A DNA stretch of 64,000 bases from Coriolopsis trogii (GCA_020543525.1 JAHYIO010000007.1:1240001-1304000), one strand, 5' to 3'. Positions 1 to 11,720 are shown, counted from the first letter of the stretch. Translations and numbers: made by a program. Notes: generated by a model from the sequence alone, not told the origin.

Positions 1-2652
1 GCCACCACCTCGGACGCGACTGCGACCTCGGAACCCGTTGCTACCACCACGGTGGCGGAGACCACCACTGACGCTGAGTCTACGGCCACCGCAGAGCCCA
101 CGGTAGAGACTACGACCGCCACTGACCCTGCGACTACGGCAGAACCCACGGTAGAGACGACGACTGTGGCCGATGTTACCACGACTGAGGCGTCCACTGA
201 GACGGCGGAGGCGACGACGACCTCTGACGCTACGTCGACTGCAACAGAGGAAGCCACCACCACTAGTGCAGATGCGACTACGACGAGCTCAGTTGAAGAG
301 ACAGCTACTGCCCCTGACACGACTGCTACCACCGCTGAGACGACGACCAGCGACGATAGCACTGTGACCGCGACCGAGACGGCTACTACCTCGGACATCA
401 CCGCCACCGAGACCGCAAGTGAGACCAGCTCTACTACTAATGGTGAGGTGACTCCCACGGACACGCCCACGGAGACGACTGCATCCTCCGAGTCGGCTGA
501 GACTACCACTGGTGAGACTCTCCTCGATCTAATTCACGATTCGTTGCTGAACTCGCACTTTGATACAGACGCTGTGCCAACGACCACTGAGGCAAGCGAG
601 CCCGATGCGACTACCACCAGGGAGGTGACATCTTCGGACGCCACCACCACTGAGGTATCGCCCGAGACCACTAGCACCGCAGTTAGCGAGGAGTCTTCTG
701 CTTCAGCGACGACCACCGAGATCACGGAATCCACCACGTCTGTCGTTGCGGAGACTACCACCGATGCGGGCCCCGCCACGACCACAGATGTCACTACCTC
801 GGAAGTGACGTCGACGACGGACGCCACAACGTCTGCAGACGCGACGAGCACGACGGACTCGGTCACTACGGCAGACTCGACCGCTACCGAGGAGTCAACG
901 ACATCTAACGTGACCGAGACGCCTTCAGTTACGGACTCCACCAGTACTTCAGAGGCGACCACGAGTGACCCCGCCACCACCGCCGAACCCACAACGACGG
1001 CGGACGTGACAACTGCGGAGCCGTCCACTTCGACGGACGCGATCACGGTTACCGACGAGACCACTTCGTCGGAGTCTACTGTCACGGCTGATCCGACGTC
1101 GACTGATGCAACAACGTCGGCGACTGTGACTACTACTGAGGAGACGACGTCGGTCGCGGAGCCCACCACTTCTGAGCCCATCACTTCTGAGTCGACTACC
1201 ACCGAGGCGACCACGTCGGCTGATCCCACAGTGACGGCGGACCCGATTACGACCACTGAGGAGACCACCACGGTGGACGCAACGACGACGGATGGCGAGG
1301 TCACCTCTGAAGCCACTTCTGAGGCTACGTCGACCACTGAGGCGACCACCGCCACCTCCGATGTGACGACCACTATCGAACCTACCCCCACTTCTGACTC
1401 AACAACGAGCACAGAGGAGCCTACTCCGTCAACCACTTCGGAGGCAACTTCCACGGACGCCGTTACCACTTCTGAGTCTACTTCTTCAGTGGAGTCGACC
1501 TCTAGTGATGTGACTTCGACGCCGGATGCACCGGAGACCACAAGCACATCTGAGGTGACCACTGCTTCAGACGCTACGACCACCGAGGCAACGACCACTT
1601 CGGAGGCGACTACCACAGATGCGACTACTACTACTGAACCTACCTCATCGGTTGAGTCGACCACCAGCGATGTGACTACCACGTCGGATGCTACGGAGAC
1701 CGCGACCTCATCGGAGGCTACCACGACTCCGGATGTTACGACCACCTCGGACGCGACCACGTCGGCTACCGAGTCAACGTCCACCTCAGATGCGACTACT
1801 ACTGCTGAACCTACCTCATCGGTGGAGTCGACCAGCAGCGATGTGACTACTACGTCGGATGCTACAGAGACCGCGACCTCATCGGAGGCTACCACGACTC
1901 CGGACGTTACGACCACCTCGGACGCGATGTCGGCTACCGAGTCAACTTCTACGGATGCGATTACCACTGCTGAACCTACCTCTTCAGTGGAGGCGACCAC
2001 CACCGAGGTTTCCTCTGACTCCGCTACCACGGCGGTCGCTACCTCTGACGCGTCAGTGACTGAGGAGGCTACTACCGCAGCGTCTGACTCGACAACAGTC
2101 ACGCCAGAGGCCACCAGTTCCACCACCCCTGTTGCGTCATCCGCAAGCTCAGAGGCAGAGACGAGTGCGGTTCCGACTACAACCGACTCTACGACTTCTT
2201 CGGCATCGACGGAATCGACGGCCCTAACCACCTCTGAATCTACGTCGAGCGCGGCCAGTTCGGAGTCCACTACCTCCGAGTCGACCAGTACTTCGACAAG
2301 CACCACTCCCTCTACGGTCACGGTAACTGTCACGACGACACCCGTCTCCAGCGCGTCGACCATAGTCACCGAGACTGTCACTGCTGGCTCTCAGACTAGC
2401 ACGGTGACGAGCACAATCACTCGCGCCCGTGGCTCAACCGCTCGCGCGACTACCACTGTGCGCGAAACTGCTACCGTGTTCGCGGCTGCCAAGAGCACGA
2501 CCTCGGTTACAGTGACGAGCTTGAAGCCGACGACGAAGGTGGTCACTTCTGTCTCGAAGGTCACCCCGACTGTTACCCGCACGGTGACTTCGTCTGTCCG
2601 CCGTCGGGACGACCAACCGACAGCCATCCGTGGCGGTTCTTACTGGCAGTGA
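1..2652 (+). CDS. Thr/Ser/Glu-rich mucin-like protein, 5' end outside the window
   Basis: The reading frame is already open at base 1 and runs to a TGA at 2650-2652, so the true start, and any signal peptide, lies upstream. More than 850 residues are visible. They are almost entirely Thr, Ser, Ala, Glu, Asp, Val and Pro in short TTT/TS/ETT motifs, the pattern expected of a heavily O-mannosylated extracellular or cell-wall protein. From about 2310 the tract changes to Thr/Val-rich stretches, and near the end there is a short basic RRR segment followed by a polar tail ending in Trp-Gln. No hydrophobic C-terminal GPI signal is seen, so the protein is secreted, or anchored by its unseen N-terminus, or intracellular. 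No catalytic domain can be recognised. The long open frame on the opposite strand is a by-product of ACC/GAC-rich codons. The function is unknown. Confidence 0.75.
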   Translation, partial: ATTSDATATSEPVATTTVAETTTDAESTATAEPTVETTTATDPATTAEPTVETTTVADVTTTEASTETAEATTTSDATSTATEEATTTSADATTTSSVEETATAPDTTATTAETTTSDDSTVTATETATTSDITATETASETSSTTNGEVTPTDTPTETTASSESAETTTGETLLDLIHDSLLNSHFDTDAVPTTTEASEPDATTTREVTSSDATTTEVSPETTSTAVSEESSASATTTEITESTTSVVAETTTDAGPATTTDVTTSEVTSTTDATTSADATSTTDSVTTADSTATEESTTSNVTETPSVTDSTSTSEATTSDPATTAEPTTTADVTTAEPSTSTDAITVTDETTSSESTVTADPTSTDATTSATVTTTEETTSVAEPTTSEPITSESTTTEATTSADPTVTADPITTTEETTTVDATTTDGEVTSEATSEATSTTEATTATSDVTTTIEPTPTSDSTTSTEEPTPSTTSEATSTDAVTTSESTSSVESTSSDVTSTPDAPETTSTSEVTTASDATTTEATTTSEATTTDATTTTEPTSSVESTTSDVTTTSDATETATSSEATTTPDVTTTSDATTSATESTSTSDATTTAEPTSSVESTSSDVTTTSDATETATSSEATTTPDVTTTSDAMSATESTSTDAITTAEPTSSVEATTTEVSSDSATTAVATSDASVTEEATTAASDSTTVTPEATSSTTPVASSASSEAETSAVPTTTDSTTSSASTESTALTTSESTSSAASSESTTSESTSTSTSTTPSTVTVTVTTTPVSSASTIVTETVTAGSQTSTVTSTITRARGSTARATTTVRETATVFAAAKSTTSVTVTSLKPTTKVVTSVSKVTPTVTRTVTSSVRRRDDQPTAIRGGSYWQ
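1636..1992 (+). repeat. In-frame tandem repeat, 171/165 bp units
   Basis: Inside the mucin-like gene, near-identical blocks begin at about 1636, 1807 and 1972, giving periods of 171 and 165 bp (57 and 55 codons). Each unit starts with codons for Glu-Pro-Thr-Ser-Ser-Val-Glu. The third unit is incomplete. The units differ by only a few bases and by the loss of two codons, so the expansion is recent and length polymorphism between strains is likely. Confidence 0.8.
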
Positions 2653-3194
2653 TGTTGTAAATTGGTGGTTTGCTGTGTAGGGTGGAAAGATGGCTACGGT
2701 TTGACTTGATGATTATTTATACCCTTCGTATACCAAACATTCTTTATACATGGTTTCAAACTACATTCCAATCTGCGTAATTGTCGCCAATGAGCTTCTA
2801 TGTAGTAATATGATAATGTGACTGTCTTCGGCAACAAACCTTTCATACACACGACAAGTGCCACTGATACAACAAGCAGTTGACAATTTCGGCCGCAAAT
2901 CACGTCTGGCTCGGAGGGTGCATCTCATCTTGACCACTGCGATGTATTTGCATTGGAAACTTTGACGCAATGGGAAGGGGCTGGAAGTAGCATCCAAGAA
3001 ATGTTTTGGCGTCTAATCATCCTTTCTGACGAACCACGTGAAGTTCGATCTACATTATTTGGCATTTGCTCTTCCGACGAGCTGCCTTCGCATCTCAACC
3101 TACACTGACTTTTTATCTCCCTACTGGAAGCACGGTGAGTTGCATATATGATGGCATTACACCGGTGAGCTTGATAAAACTGAGGTCTTCGCAG
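2653..3194. other. Intergenic region
   Basis: No supported gene. The stretch contains the 3' flank of the mucin-like gene and, near 3100-3190, what may be a degenerate first exon and intron of the F-box-like pseudogene: a GTGAGT donor near 3135 and a GCAG acceptor ending at 3194. Confidence 0.4.
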
Positions 3195-4013
3195 TCAACT
3201 CGGATGCGGTTAGACTCCGACATCATGCATCTGGTGATGACCTGGAGCCGTCGCCGCGACGCGAGCACTATGATGCGCACATGCAAACTTCTCTATTGTG
3301 GATGTGCAAGACTCGTGCTCACGTCGGGAACCGTGTTACTGTATTTGGGATCGCCCGCACGTATCACCTCGTTCATACCTTTTATGACTGCCGATGGCCT
3401 CCGCCGAATCGCTATTCCTTTCGAACTAAACCTCTGCTGCGACAACTCTTTCCCATTCCAATCCGCCCTGACTTTGCAGAAGTTTCTCGCAGACGCCGCA
3501 CCATCTCTCCATCTCATCACCCTCGAGCTCGAAGACCCCGTATTTTTACTCGGATCTCATCCGGATCTCCCGGCCGCATTTGCGCGAATTTCTGTCATTT
3601 AAGAACTGGTCCTATGTGAAGGCGAGGCGGGATTCCACAGTCGGAGGACGCTCAGAGCCCTCTCGAGGGACGTCCGGAAGGTGGATGTCATGTTCAATAT
3701 TCCTGAGGGCGACATCAACTATGAGAACCCGATTATTCAGCTCGCCTCCATACGAAACACGCTCACGAGCCTGTCCGGCGAATGGTTTCAGACGGACGAA
3801 GGCGTCGATCACTACGGGGATATCGTCTATCGTCTATCCCAACGCGGCCTACGTGAGTTCAAAAAAGAAAACATGGCCGGACTCGGTTTTCAACGTACCC
3901 CACTACGTGCGGGCATTTCCGGGTTTGACGCGCCCACACAACGGAGTCAGACTCGGAATGATAGCTCACCGGGGATCGGGGACAACGTGGCCGACAATCT
4001 ATTGGTAGGGTAA
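3195..4013 (+). pseudogene. F-box-like family pseudogene, truncated
   Basis: The translation from 3195 aligns along its length with the 5' half of the interrupted F-box-like gene at 35328-36118 (shared motifs include RMRLD-DIMHLVMTW, FMTADGLRR, FLADAAPSLHL and LASIRNTLTSLSGEW). The frame is broken by a TAA at 3600-3602, where the paralogue has Glu, then continues in the same frame to 4013. Near 3835-3860 the homology moves into a second frame (PHYVRAFPGLT resembling PYLHAFPNLA of the paralogue), so there is also an indel. The C-terminal half of the family is absent. The start is a splice acceptor by analogy with paralogues; no intact first exon was found. The locus is a dead copy unless the stop is a sequencing error, which the additional frameshift makes unlikely. 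Confidence 0.75.
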
Positions 4014-4511
4014 GGAAATATACTTTGTATCATCCCAATTTCTGGATGTTTCCCCATAAGCACTTTGCCAGCTTTCCGTCAAGACCTTGGTTACTAGAGA
4101 TGCCTACGCCCCTGGCTTCTTTAACCTTGTGTACTTGACAATAAATGATGTTCCAGCGAGCTGTGATCGATAATTACAATAACAATAGTACGTACAGGAA
4201 ACGACTGTTATGTTGCACAGTGAAGAGAACCAATGCAGTGTCCCGGGGCTTCAACACGAGAGGGGGAGTGTTCAGGCGATGATGCAAAGCAGACATTAAA
4301 CGACTACTGTATGACCCAAACAGAGAACGAACGTATGTGCCGGATGCCCAAGTAGGTATAGTGTAAGTAGGTGGTGAATGAAACTAGTACGAGCCTCTCT
4401 CTAGCGACTGTCTCTTCGGTTTAGTGAGCCTTCAGCGGTGCTGGATGAGGGAGTTGGAGCGAGCGTGCGACTCGCGGCCTGTCCCTCGGTATTCACAGTC
4501 GGGCAGACTGT
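4014..4511. other. Intergenic region, convergent 3' flanks
   Basis: Lies between the F-box-like pseudogene (plus) and the laccase stop (minus). No coding potential was recognised; it should contain the laccase 3' UTR and polyadenylation site. Confidence 0.5.
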
Positions 4512-6507
4512 TCACCGGCGCGCGTCGCCGTTGTCGCCGTTGGGGTATACGGAGTTGTACGTCGGGCAGAGGTCCTCCCAAGCAGCTGTAAATCAAATCC
4601 CACCGATCAGCATCGCTCACTACGAATGCCAGAAAAAGAGTGCGCACCACTGGGCTTGTTCGCGGAAGCGACGTTGGGGGTGTCCTCAGCGAAGACGACG
4701 GCGAACCCGGCCTCGAGATGGAAGTCGATGTGGCAGTGGAGGAACCACGGGCCAGGGTTGTCGGTCCGGAAGCGGATGGTGACGTTGTCGCCAGCCGCAC
4801 CGACGGATACGGTGTCACGCTGGGGCGGGTTGACGTAGTTGTAGTCGGTCTGGCCGGCGGAGCGGACGACGTGGAAGGTGTGCTAGAGGGCGAGCGTAGC
4901 TACAGTCAGCATCGCGCGGGGGTCAAGTAAGAATGGGTGCTTACTCCGTGCAAGTGGAAGGGGTGGGGCCCACCCGGTGCGTTGCTTGCGGTCATCGGGA
5001 ACGAGAGCTCGATGGTCGCGTTGGACGGCAGGACGTACACGCTACCACCGGGGAGGAGGTCCGGTGCAGTCTGGGCACCGCTCAGGATCTGCAAGAGGAC
5101 CGGGACGGAGGGCGACGTGTACGACTCGCCGTTGATGGCGAAGTTGGCCCCGTCCTGCATCAATGATAAGTTGCTGACCAATCACGGACAACTGCATGGA
5201 AGACTCACGAAGCTGAAGTCGAGGTTCAAGGCATAGTCAACGCCACCGACGGTCGGGTTGCCAGGCGCGGCGAGGTCGGTAAGGGGGACAATGTTCCTCT
5301 CAACGAGCTGGTTGCTGGGACTCGGGCTCGCGGCGTCGGGCTCGACCTCAGCTGCGCCGTCGTAACGGAGGATGGCAGAGTTGACACCACCGTCGGTGTT
5401 AATGGTACCGATGTTGGGAATAGCCCACATCCAGTAGTTGTCAATGTCCTGGTCGGCGGTGAGCTGTAACAGATCATGTGAGAGGGTTTCGGAGTAGTGA
5501 AGGCACAAGCATGACGTACAACGAAGGAGTACCGCTGGCCAGCAAACGTCTGGATGGCGTCGACCTCGTAAGGTGTCACGTTGACGGAATCGACTTCGAT
5601 AACGTTCATGGTGTGACCTTGGATGGAGAAGGTGAAGTTGGGGTCGCAAGAGATGTTCGCAAGGCGGAAGCGGTAACGCTTGCCCTTCGTGACGGTGATC
5701 ACGGCGAGCTCAGCGTCGGGATCCCCAGTCGCGAACCGCCCCAGGCCATTGATGAGGACAGTGTCGGCACCGAAAGGGAAGCGAGGACCGAGACGGGCAG
5801 CAGTGTGGTACCAATCTGCCAGAGTGATGACGGTTGACTCTGAGGAGATGAGTGAGTAAGTGCTGTCAAGTGTATAGTAGGTACAGCGGCCGCTTACCGT
5901 CATCGACATCGTACAAGGACTTGTGCGGGTCATTCGGGTCGTACACGACCATCACGCCACGAAGACCGTCGCAGTATTGCGTGGAAAGATGACTGTGGTA
6001 CCAGAACGTGCCAGCTTGGCCCGGAGCAGCGAAGTCGTACAGGAAGGAGTTGCCCTCCGAGATAGGGCACTGGTTGACAAACGCGGGTCCATCTGCCCAA
6101 TTGGTACCCTTCTGGAAGAAGCCATGCCAATGCTGCCATGGATGTCTATCAGCGTTCGATCGAATATACCGAAAGCATGTCGTAAGCTTACAATGGTAGT
6201 CGCAGTCAACATGGTGTCGTTGGTCAAGTTATCGATAACGTTTAGTTGGAAGGTGTCACCCTAAGAGCAACATGAATGTGAGCCGTAGCATACGGAGAGT
6301 CGCGGTAAGAAAACTAACCTTGTTACCAGTAATGAGAGGACCAGGGAACTGGTTGTTCGCAACAACAGCCGCACGAGTGAAGCCATCGGGCGAAATGTTA
6401 GCGTTCGAAATGGTCAAGTCGGCGGTGGGACCGATGGCGGCGGCGGCTAAGCGGCCGGTGGAAAGGCTGAGAGCGATGAAGGCAGCGAGAGACTGGAACT
6501 TGCTCAT
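4512..6507 (-). CDS. Laccase (benzenediol:oxygen oxidoreductase), secreted
   Basis: Multicopper oxidase that oxidises phenols and lignin fragments while reducing O2 to water outside the cell. Eight exons (6319-6507, 6192-6260, 5898-6132, 5520-5839, 5209-5463, 4945-5154, 4648-4882, 4512-4585) sum to 1587 bases, a 528 aa protein, normal for the family. A signal peptide of about 24 residues precedes [10 protein letters not shown]. All copper motifs are present: HWHGFFQ (spanning the exon 2/3 border), [23 protein letters not shown] (exon 6) and [12 protein letters not shown] (exon 7). The residue ten after the T1 cysteine is Phe, as in class 3, high-redox-potential laccases of polypores. Introns have consensus borders and every junction keeps phase. 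No broken motif was seen. The ATG at 6507 is chosen because it is followed directly by the signal peptide. Confidence is very high for the family; the redox class is inference from one residue. Confidence 0.97.
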
Positions 6508-6621
6508 GTTGAAGCAATGAGCGAATAAACAAGCACTGCAGAAGGGAGATCTGTAAAAGTGACCAAAGGACGCTGCGAAGAGAGGCGAAGGGTTGTGGAT
6601 ATGACGAGGAGAAGAGTTGCG

Positions 6622-6629
6622 GTTTATAT
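6622..6629 (-). promoter_or_regulatory. Laccase TATA box
   Basis: On the minus strand a TATAAA lies about 115 bases upstream of the laccase ATG, in the context GGGATATAAACCGC, a normal spacing for strongly expressed polypore genes. No metal- or xenobiotic-response element could be assigned with confidence by eye. Confidence 0.6.
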
Positions 6630-9600
6630 CCCACCGCCTTGATCCCCGTGAAGCGCCGCAGGGTACGAGATGTTGCCCGTTCCCGCCCCATGGGATCAAC
6701 GGACAAGATCGCGTTCCCGCCGTCGAGAGGTATCCTCCGAGTTTGGCTATGTTGCCGCTGGCCGCAAAACTCGCGCGTGCGTCGGCTTGCCGCAGTCTCG
6801 CTTAACCACGGATGGTACCGAGGGGCGCTTAGCTGCGGTCGACGCTTCATCTGCTCTCAATCCCAATAGGGCAGTACATTGAAACCATGCGACGAGCGCG
6901 GGAGTGCAGTACAGGGCCGACGATCCATGCAAGCCGACCCACGACGGCTTCCGAATGGTGCGCGTCGTCTAGGATGAGTTGTGATGAACCGGGCCGTAGA
7001 CACTTTCTCAGGAACCTAGCACAGACGCAGCGAGTCTTCAGGAACATCCCCCGTCACGAGCAGATTTTGCGATGATGTCCGTTGCAGTCTTGACACATCC
7101 TCCGACGTAAGAGAGCGCCATCAAATCCGGGCTGCGGCCAGTTTTGTGCAGACTCCAGACTCCTCGAAGTGAATACTAGATTTACGCAGCTGATGGGTCC
7201 GGGAGATCGGCGTTTCAGCGAACGTAGTTGCATAGTCATCCAACGTTGCTTCGCTGAGAACTGCGTAGCTATACAGAGTTAACTGCAATCAACCCTGATG
7301 TGAGGTACGCAGGTATGATCCCAAACTTACGCTGTCAGCAGTCGGGTTCGCCGACTCGGAGTCACTTGCAGTATAGCAGTAACTGTGTGCCTACACGGAA
7401 TCCTTTCTGTCGCGCAGCAAAGAAGTCAGAATGCGTTGGGTAGACATGGAGACGAAGGGAGAGAGGGAATGTACAGAACAGAAAAGCAACGTCTCCGATT
7501 GGCGCCAGCTGCGCCGCGGTCATCTAAGCGCGTGAGCGCCTATGAGCGGAAATCGCCTGAACCAGTCCTTGGATCTGCCACATCATCCACATCCCCAATC
7601 GCCCTTCTGACTTCTCCGCGAGCACGCAAGATGGACTTGAGGCTTTTGTGCGGCGTGTGAATCACTGTCAGTATCACTGTTCTTACGACTTCTGCGTACG
7701 GACCGCGCTCAAATTTTGTTGAGTCCCAGTAGATGCAGTGTGTTGTGGCGAGTCGTCTCAAACACCCTCTTTGCCATGTAGGCACAGCGAGCTATTCTCA
7801 TGTGAATGTTGCTGACGGATATAGCTCGGTAATGCTTGGGCTTCACGCTTCTACGTACGCTCCTCGACTTACAATGTCTACGTCCGTAAGTCCGAGCTTG
7901 TTGAACTTCTCTGACTCATTCATTGACGACGATTCGTGGCCATCAGGGCCATCAATGCACTGAATTAGCTCTCGTAAAACCACTAGGAGGAACGTAAGAC
8001 GTTAATGGCACGATAATGGAAAGCGTTCGAGGCACCTGGTAGGCACGAAGACGTTACTTCATTGACAGTGCGCTGATCTGGCATTCTAGCTACAGTATCC
8101 CGCACTTGGTTAGTGCTCATGTCAGGTACCGTCCGATATCCCTCTTGGACTGGCCGACAACCCGACTCAGGGTAGACTCAGCCCTTGATGTTCCAGCTTG
8201 AACAGCATGAGGCGCATCGGCCGCCTGGCTTCCAGTGATATCCCTTCATCGTAATCTCCGGTCTCGTCGAGCCATCCACAACGACTCAATCACTCCTGGG
8301 CCGAGCTGAAGCATCAATGGGGTTGAGATGTCGCTCCTTATGGTATGAGTCCCCAATGGTCGCACAGACGTGCCATGAATCCATGCGACGATCGCGTGTG
8401 AGGCACGCCTGGTCTAGGCGAGAAGAACAATCTCTGGATACACAAAGACGAGCATTCACCATTGGACAACGATTGTCCCTGGCCATTCGCTTGCGTCCGC
8501 AGCCTCCCTTCCGCAACATTTGTTGCTCATGCGGCCTTTCATCAGGAATGAGAGTACAGTATTGTTGCTCTTTCCAGGCTGGTCTCATTGGGTCCAGGTA
8601 CAGCATGTCATTTCTTTCACGCAACTCGCGCTCATTGGTCCGACTGGTCGACCTATCGCATTTGTGACTCGGGATAGCCGAACGATGATAACATCGACAT
8701 CGGGTACTACTACCCTCCTCCTTACACGCTATCAACGGCGAAAGACAGTCTCCGCGCATACATGTAAGCCACCGCTCGCAAACCTCGTGGACGGCAGCAC
8801 GTCGCCCCACTATGATTTCCGCTGATGTTGTGACATTGTCATCACAGTCGTCTGCCGACCCGGCGGCGTCTCGTACGCCGTGAGGCATTTACGATCAGCA
8901 ATCACTTGCGACTGAGTGCGTATGTCAATCACCAGCTAAGATGTTGTATCCCACTCGCTCCTTCAAACAAGACAATTGCATGGCCAGAAACACCCGTCAT
9001 TCAATACGTTGACCTCCACCGCTGTGCTACCACTTAGCCAAACGGTTTGGAGCGCAGCAGAGTTGCCAAGAATGACGATCGTATTATTACCCTTACGACA
9101 ATAATATACTGATGTTATACTTGCTAAACGGTGTTTTCCATCCTTCACCGGCCGATGTCAAACTCGAAACAGATTTGTGACATACACTGTATTGTGGTTT
9201 ACCTCCGTGGTGTTTTTCCACCGAGAATGTCTGAAGCTCTTTGTGGCACCTGGGGCCCATCAGTGCCTGGCCATCTGAGATAGGGTGAGCACTGAGAGTG
9301 ATGCGTTACGCAGCAGAGACGACCGACCCGATCGTCGGCCAAATCTCGCGCTTCATCCCCGATGGAAACTAGCTAGCTATTTCGGGCCTTGAGGAGGTTA
9401 CTTCCCCATGGACAATCGCTGACCTCCGCGCAATCGCGGGTGCGCAGCAGAAACAAGATGTGGAGGTGCGCGATCGCGTTTCCAGTCCGCACGGCCGCCT
9501 CGTCTCAGCGCATCACATACGACGGCGGCCGTGATGCGTTGCGTTCCGCGCGTCGAGCTTCATGTTCGCCCGACGTCCTGCCGTGGCCAGAACTGCACAA

Positions 9601-9818
9601 GTCCGTAGCGCCAGGTACCCGTGTATGCAGTACCGGCTGGTTCATCGGCCTGAGAGGCATTCCGCACTGCGCAATGACAGCAGCGACGACTCAGCATGAC
9701 CTACTGCGCCTCTCGCGACCATCGGATCGACGTGCTATTAGTCCATTAGTAGCTCACCCTTGCCTGCACGAATCGCGCGTTTCGCACCTTCCAACACCCT
9801 CCGTCGCGCTGCAGAGCC

Positions 9819-9824
9819 TATAAG
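9819..9824 (+). promoter_or_regulatory. TATA box of the small secreted protein gene
   Basis: TATAAG lies 110-115 bases before the ATG at 9934, followed by a pyrimidine-rich stretch typical of fungal transcription starts. Confidence 0.5.
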
Positions 9825-9933
9825 TTCCCTCGGCCAGCTCCCGGTGCCGCACATCAGTTTCTGTATCGCTTCGCTCCTGCATTCTACTTCCTTCCCCCGC
9901 TTCGACTCGACGCTCCGCTCCACACCCACCGAT

Positions 9934-10318
9934 ATGCAATTCAAGGCCATCCTCCTCACCCTCGCCAGCGTCGCTGCTGTCGCCGTCGCCGCTGTACGTG
10001 CACGTGCCTTCCGTGCAAGGTGTCCATCGTCGCCAATCCACTGACATTTCCCATTGAAGCCCAACGAATTCAAGCGTCAGAACGCCGACGTCTCGCCCAC
10101 GCTCACCACCCACTTCACGACCCAGACGTTCACCGCCACGAAGGTGTTGCAGAGCTTCATCACCGGTCAGTCATCCAGCATCCCAAAATTGACCTATTTC
10201 ACTGATACCGTGCGTCGCAGTGGAGCCGTGGGTCAAGACTATTACCAAGGAGGAAACCTGGACGGTCGCCCACACCGTCACCAGGGCCGTCCCAACTGGC
10301 AAGCCTCCCCGTAAGTAG
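9934..10318 (+). CDS. Small secreted protein, hypothetical
   Basis: Three exons (9934-9993, 10060-10165, 10221-10318) give an 87 aa protein ending at a TAG at 10316-10318. Exon 1 encodes exactly a 20-residue hydrophobic signal peptide ending Ala-Val-Ala-Ala. The mature part begins PNEFKR|QNADV, where Lys-Arg is a possible Kex2-type processing site, and is then Thr-, Val- and Lys-rich with no cysteine. Both introns have GT...AG borders in phase. The last codons overlap a perfect GTAAGT at 10311, so a further exon cannot be excluded and the C-terminus is uncertain. No family is recognised. A role as a processed secreted peptide or wall-associated protein is only inference from the signal and dibasic site. 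Confidence 0.65.
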
Positions 10319-10841
10319 ACGGAGCGAACGGACTGGGAGCAGGGCAGGTATCCTGCCTTCATTCCTTTGCGGGTCCACAAGGTGAGATTGTCCGCTCGTG
10401 TGGCCTGTTGGGTAGGCGACTGATGTGCTGTGCGGCATCTAGCTAGTATACACATTCGTTTCATTGAGCTTACTGTTCAGAAGTAGTTAATCATGGATAG
10501 TGTCCCTGTCTGACAATAGTGGTTTCGAGCAGTGCTTCCCGGTGGTTTGATCAATGGGTTCTTGGACTTACATCATGCCTGGGGGGCGGCCTACGCCCGC
10601 CGTCGCGGTCCTACAGCGCCCATAAAGCGCAAAAAGGTGGATATGTCGGCACGGAAGCAATTGTGCGACGTCAGGAACCGTGGCGGTCTTGGCCTCGTCG
10701 CGAGCACCATCACGGTGACGCATTGAGAGCTTGCACTGGACAAGGAAGATAGACGCTGAGCTAGTATACACATCATGCAATTCGACAGCAATTTAAAGCG
10801 AACCAAGATCACAATAACAATAGCCCTACAATGACGCATGT
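10319..10841. other. Intergenic region, convergent 3' flanks
   Basis: No supported gene. A 16 bp motif built around CTAGTATACACAT occurs twice, near 10440 and near 10760, each close to the end of one of the flanking genes. It may be chance or a shared 3' flank element. Confidence 0.4.
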
Positions 10842-11720
10842 CTAGCTGATGGACCTGGGCTCTATTGGACCAGGGGGTTGAAGTAATGACTGGAGCTGCT
10901 GGTCGTACACTCAGCGACTGACATGGAGAGGAAGGCGCGAAGGTGACATACCTGCTCCAGGTCTACACCTCCTGGAACTTCCTCTGTGTCCTCTCCATCA
11001 TTCTCGAGGCCGTTGTGACTGTCGTCGCGACTCTGCGTCGTCTAGAGTCTTGTCAGCCTACTCGGGATGAGGGGGCTCGAAATGACGTACTGCGCCCGTG
11101 TTGCCAGTGGCTGCGGCGCCCTTCTTCGCAGCCCGACCAGCGGCACCTTGGGCTCCGCCAGGTGGCTCTTCACGGGGAACGATGTCAATGAGGAAGTCAA
11201 ATTGGTCCGACTTGCTCAGAGCCTTAGCTATGTCCGCGCGCGAGAGCGTACGTCGCTTGTTCGAGTCGGCTATTATGAATGCACGCGCAGTGATCTCTGC
11301 TATGAAGACTACGTGACGCGTTAGTGGCATTGAGCAGTCTGCGCCGTGAGGAGGTAGGAAAGCAATGGATAGACGTACTCTCGCACGCTTTACAGAACAA
11401 TATGGGAGCTGAGACTTGCATAAGACTTGTGCGGACCGTGCCAACTGTCTCAGGACGCACCGTCCGCTGCAATCATCTATAAACGTTATGCAAAATGTGT
11501 CAGAAAGGTGCAAGAATGCAATGCAATCGATCAGCTAGCGTACCTTGACCTCGGGGTCGCTCTTCATGACCTTCTTGATTCGGGCGAGAGGAAGCGGGGG
11601 ATGGCGGTAGTCGGGAGTTTCCTGTTCAGCCGCATCGATTTGTCTCTGCCAAAAAGAGCGAAGGAAGTCATTCAAGGGTTCTCCAGGCTGCACAAACGGT
11701 TTCTGAGAGGAGGAGGACAT
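10842..11720 (-). CDS. HAP5: CCAAT-binding factor subunit NF-YC / HAP5
   Basis: Histone-fold subunit of the heterotrimeric nuclear CCAAT-binding complex, which pairs with NF-YB (HAP3) and binds DNA with NF-YA (HAP2). Exon 1 (11544-11720) encodes 59 residues ending [17 protein letters not shown], the first helix of the NF-YC core. Short exons then give [15 protein letters not shown] and [47 protein letters not shown], the complete core with the diagnostic [12 protein letters not shown] motif. After an Ala/Gly-rich tail ([13 protein letters not shown]) the C-terminus is uncertain. A GTACGT donor suggests an acidic exon (residues such as [13 protein letters not shown]) and then a last exon ending [13 protein letters not shown]...SIS with a stop at 10842-10844. 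Reading through the donor instead would stop at 11058. Family call very secure, C-terminal exons moderate. Confidence 0.9.

Larger units (their letters stand above)
6508..9933. other. Long intergenic region
   Basis: About 3.4 kb between the laccase start (minus) and the small secreted protein (plus). It should hold both promoters. Several open frames of 60-200 codons occur on both strands (the longest, 8286-8888 minus, is rich in Arg, Cys and Asp), but none shows a domain, a signal peptide or a consistent exon pattern. I see no supported gene here. A TATAAG at 9819-9824 belongs to the downstream gene. Confidence 0.5.

Noticed and set aside
534..2381. 615-codon open frame on the minus strand
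   Set aside because: Mirror of the Thr/Ser-rich gene: ACC, GAC and TCC codons read in reverse give Val, Ser and Gly codons without stops. No start context or domain.
8286..8888. 200-codon minus-strand open frame in the long intergenic region
   Set aside because: Composition rich in Arg, Cys and Asp with no domain, no signal peptide and no homologous pattern; overlapping frames on the plus strand are open as well.
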